This document shows, in pieces, positions 64,000 to 64,000 of a DNA stretch of 64,000 bases. Origin of the DNA: an uncultured Clostridia bacterium (GTDB lineage Bacteria > Bacillota > Clostridia > TANB77 > CAG-508); the NCBI GenBank assembly GCA_934177795.1, contig CAKPPS010000001.1, positions 62,001 to 126,000 of the forward strand. Reading direction: 5' to 3'. Below the pieces are notes generated by a model. It did not search any database. It was not told the DNA's origin and saw only the letters and a program-made list of their open reading frames with translations. A program made the translations under genes and the position numbers. Within the stretch, counting starts at the first letter, position 1. Each line of letters starts with the position of its first letter.

Positions 64000-64000
64000 T

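Overview
The window is AT-rich, with an A-rich coding strand, AGA as the dominant Arg codon and strong AGGAGG-type ribosome binding sites. It carries Firmicute gene orders (pheS-pheT, ylxM-ffh-rpsP-khpA-rimM-trmD-rplS, queA-tgt, recA-recX-scpA, spoIIAA-spoIIAB-sigF, spoIID-spoIIQ, der-plsY-gpsA). The sporulation genes, the Pta/AckA acetate pathway and many membrane or low-complexity surface proteins suggest an uncultured, fermentative, spore-forming gut-type member of the Clostridia. This placement is inference; no rRNA or tRNA gene was seen.

Layout. 1-9.4 kb: pheST, two membrane proteins, then the SRP/ribosome maturation operon. 9.4-12 kb: dapB, dapA and an HD-domain gene on the minus strand, with a fold-back element between them. 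12-18 kb: a Lys/Glu-rich unknown, two membrane glycosyltransferases and an HEXXH membrane protein. 18-26.5 kb: queA, tgt, a WG-repeat protein, a peptide-binding protein, recA, a HAD phosphatase, recX, scpA. 26.5-31.5 kb: sporulation block (ytfI-like/gerW, spoIIAA, spoIIAB, sigF, spoIID, spoIIQ). 31.5-37.2 kb: ychF, an LPKTG protein facing a sortase, a lipid kinase, metK, PAP2 phosphatase and DgkA. 37.2-41.9 kb: accessory island with a prepilin-like protein, a tyrosine recombinase plus IS91-type transposase, and a broken C-type-lectin/FGE-like gene. 42-50.3 kb: pta, two acetate kinases, der, plsY, gpsA, dtd. 50.3-60.7 kb: oleate hydratase with a TetR regulator, RNase P RNA, truB, a class A PBP, cysS. 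60.7-64 kb: minus-strand genes of more foreign look, gene remnants and a truncated ABC exporter.

Main discovery candidate. Five genes (trmD, tgt, sigF, the island tyrosine recombinase and dtd) are each split in the same way. An in-frame CGG triplet appears where a single C must be skipped, so that the next codon is GGN (Gly). In every case skipping this one C restores a full-length protein of normal family size with a family-typical Gly at the site. Reading the window by eye I found only one other in-frame CGG, in a short, compositionally odd gene near the right end. The other three CGN codons are used as ordinary Arg codons. The simplest reading is that CGG has lost its Arg meaning here and is decoded with a +1 shift, or as a CGGN quadruplet for Gly. 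That trmD is one of the five is notable, because TrmD makes m1G37, the tRNA modification that normally prevents +1 slippage. Separately, PAP2 and DgkA look joined by a -1 shift at an A-run/A AAA AAC site. A small H-type pseudoknot occurs twice in intergenic leaders (before pheT and spoIIAB). The island gene ends in a segment that looks like a diversity-generating-retroelement variable region.
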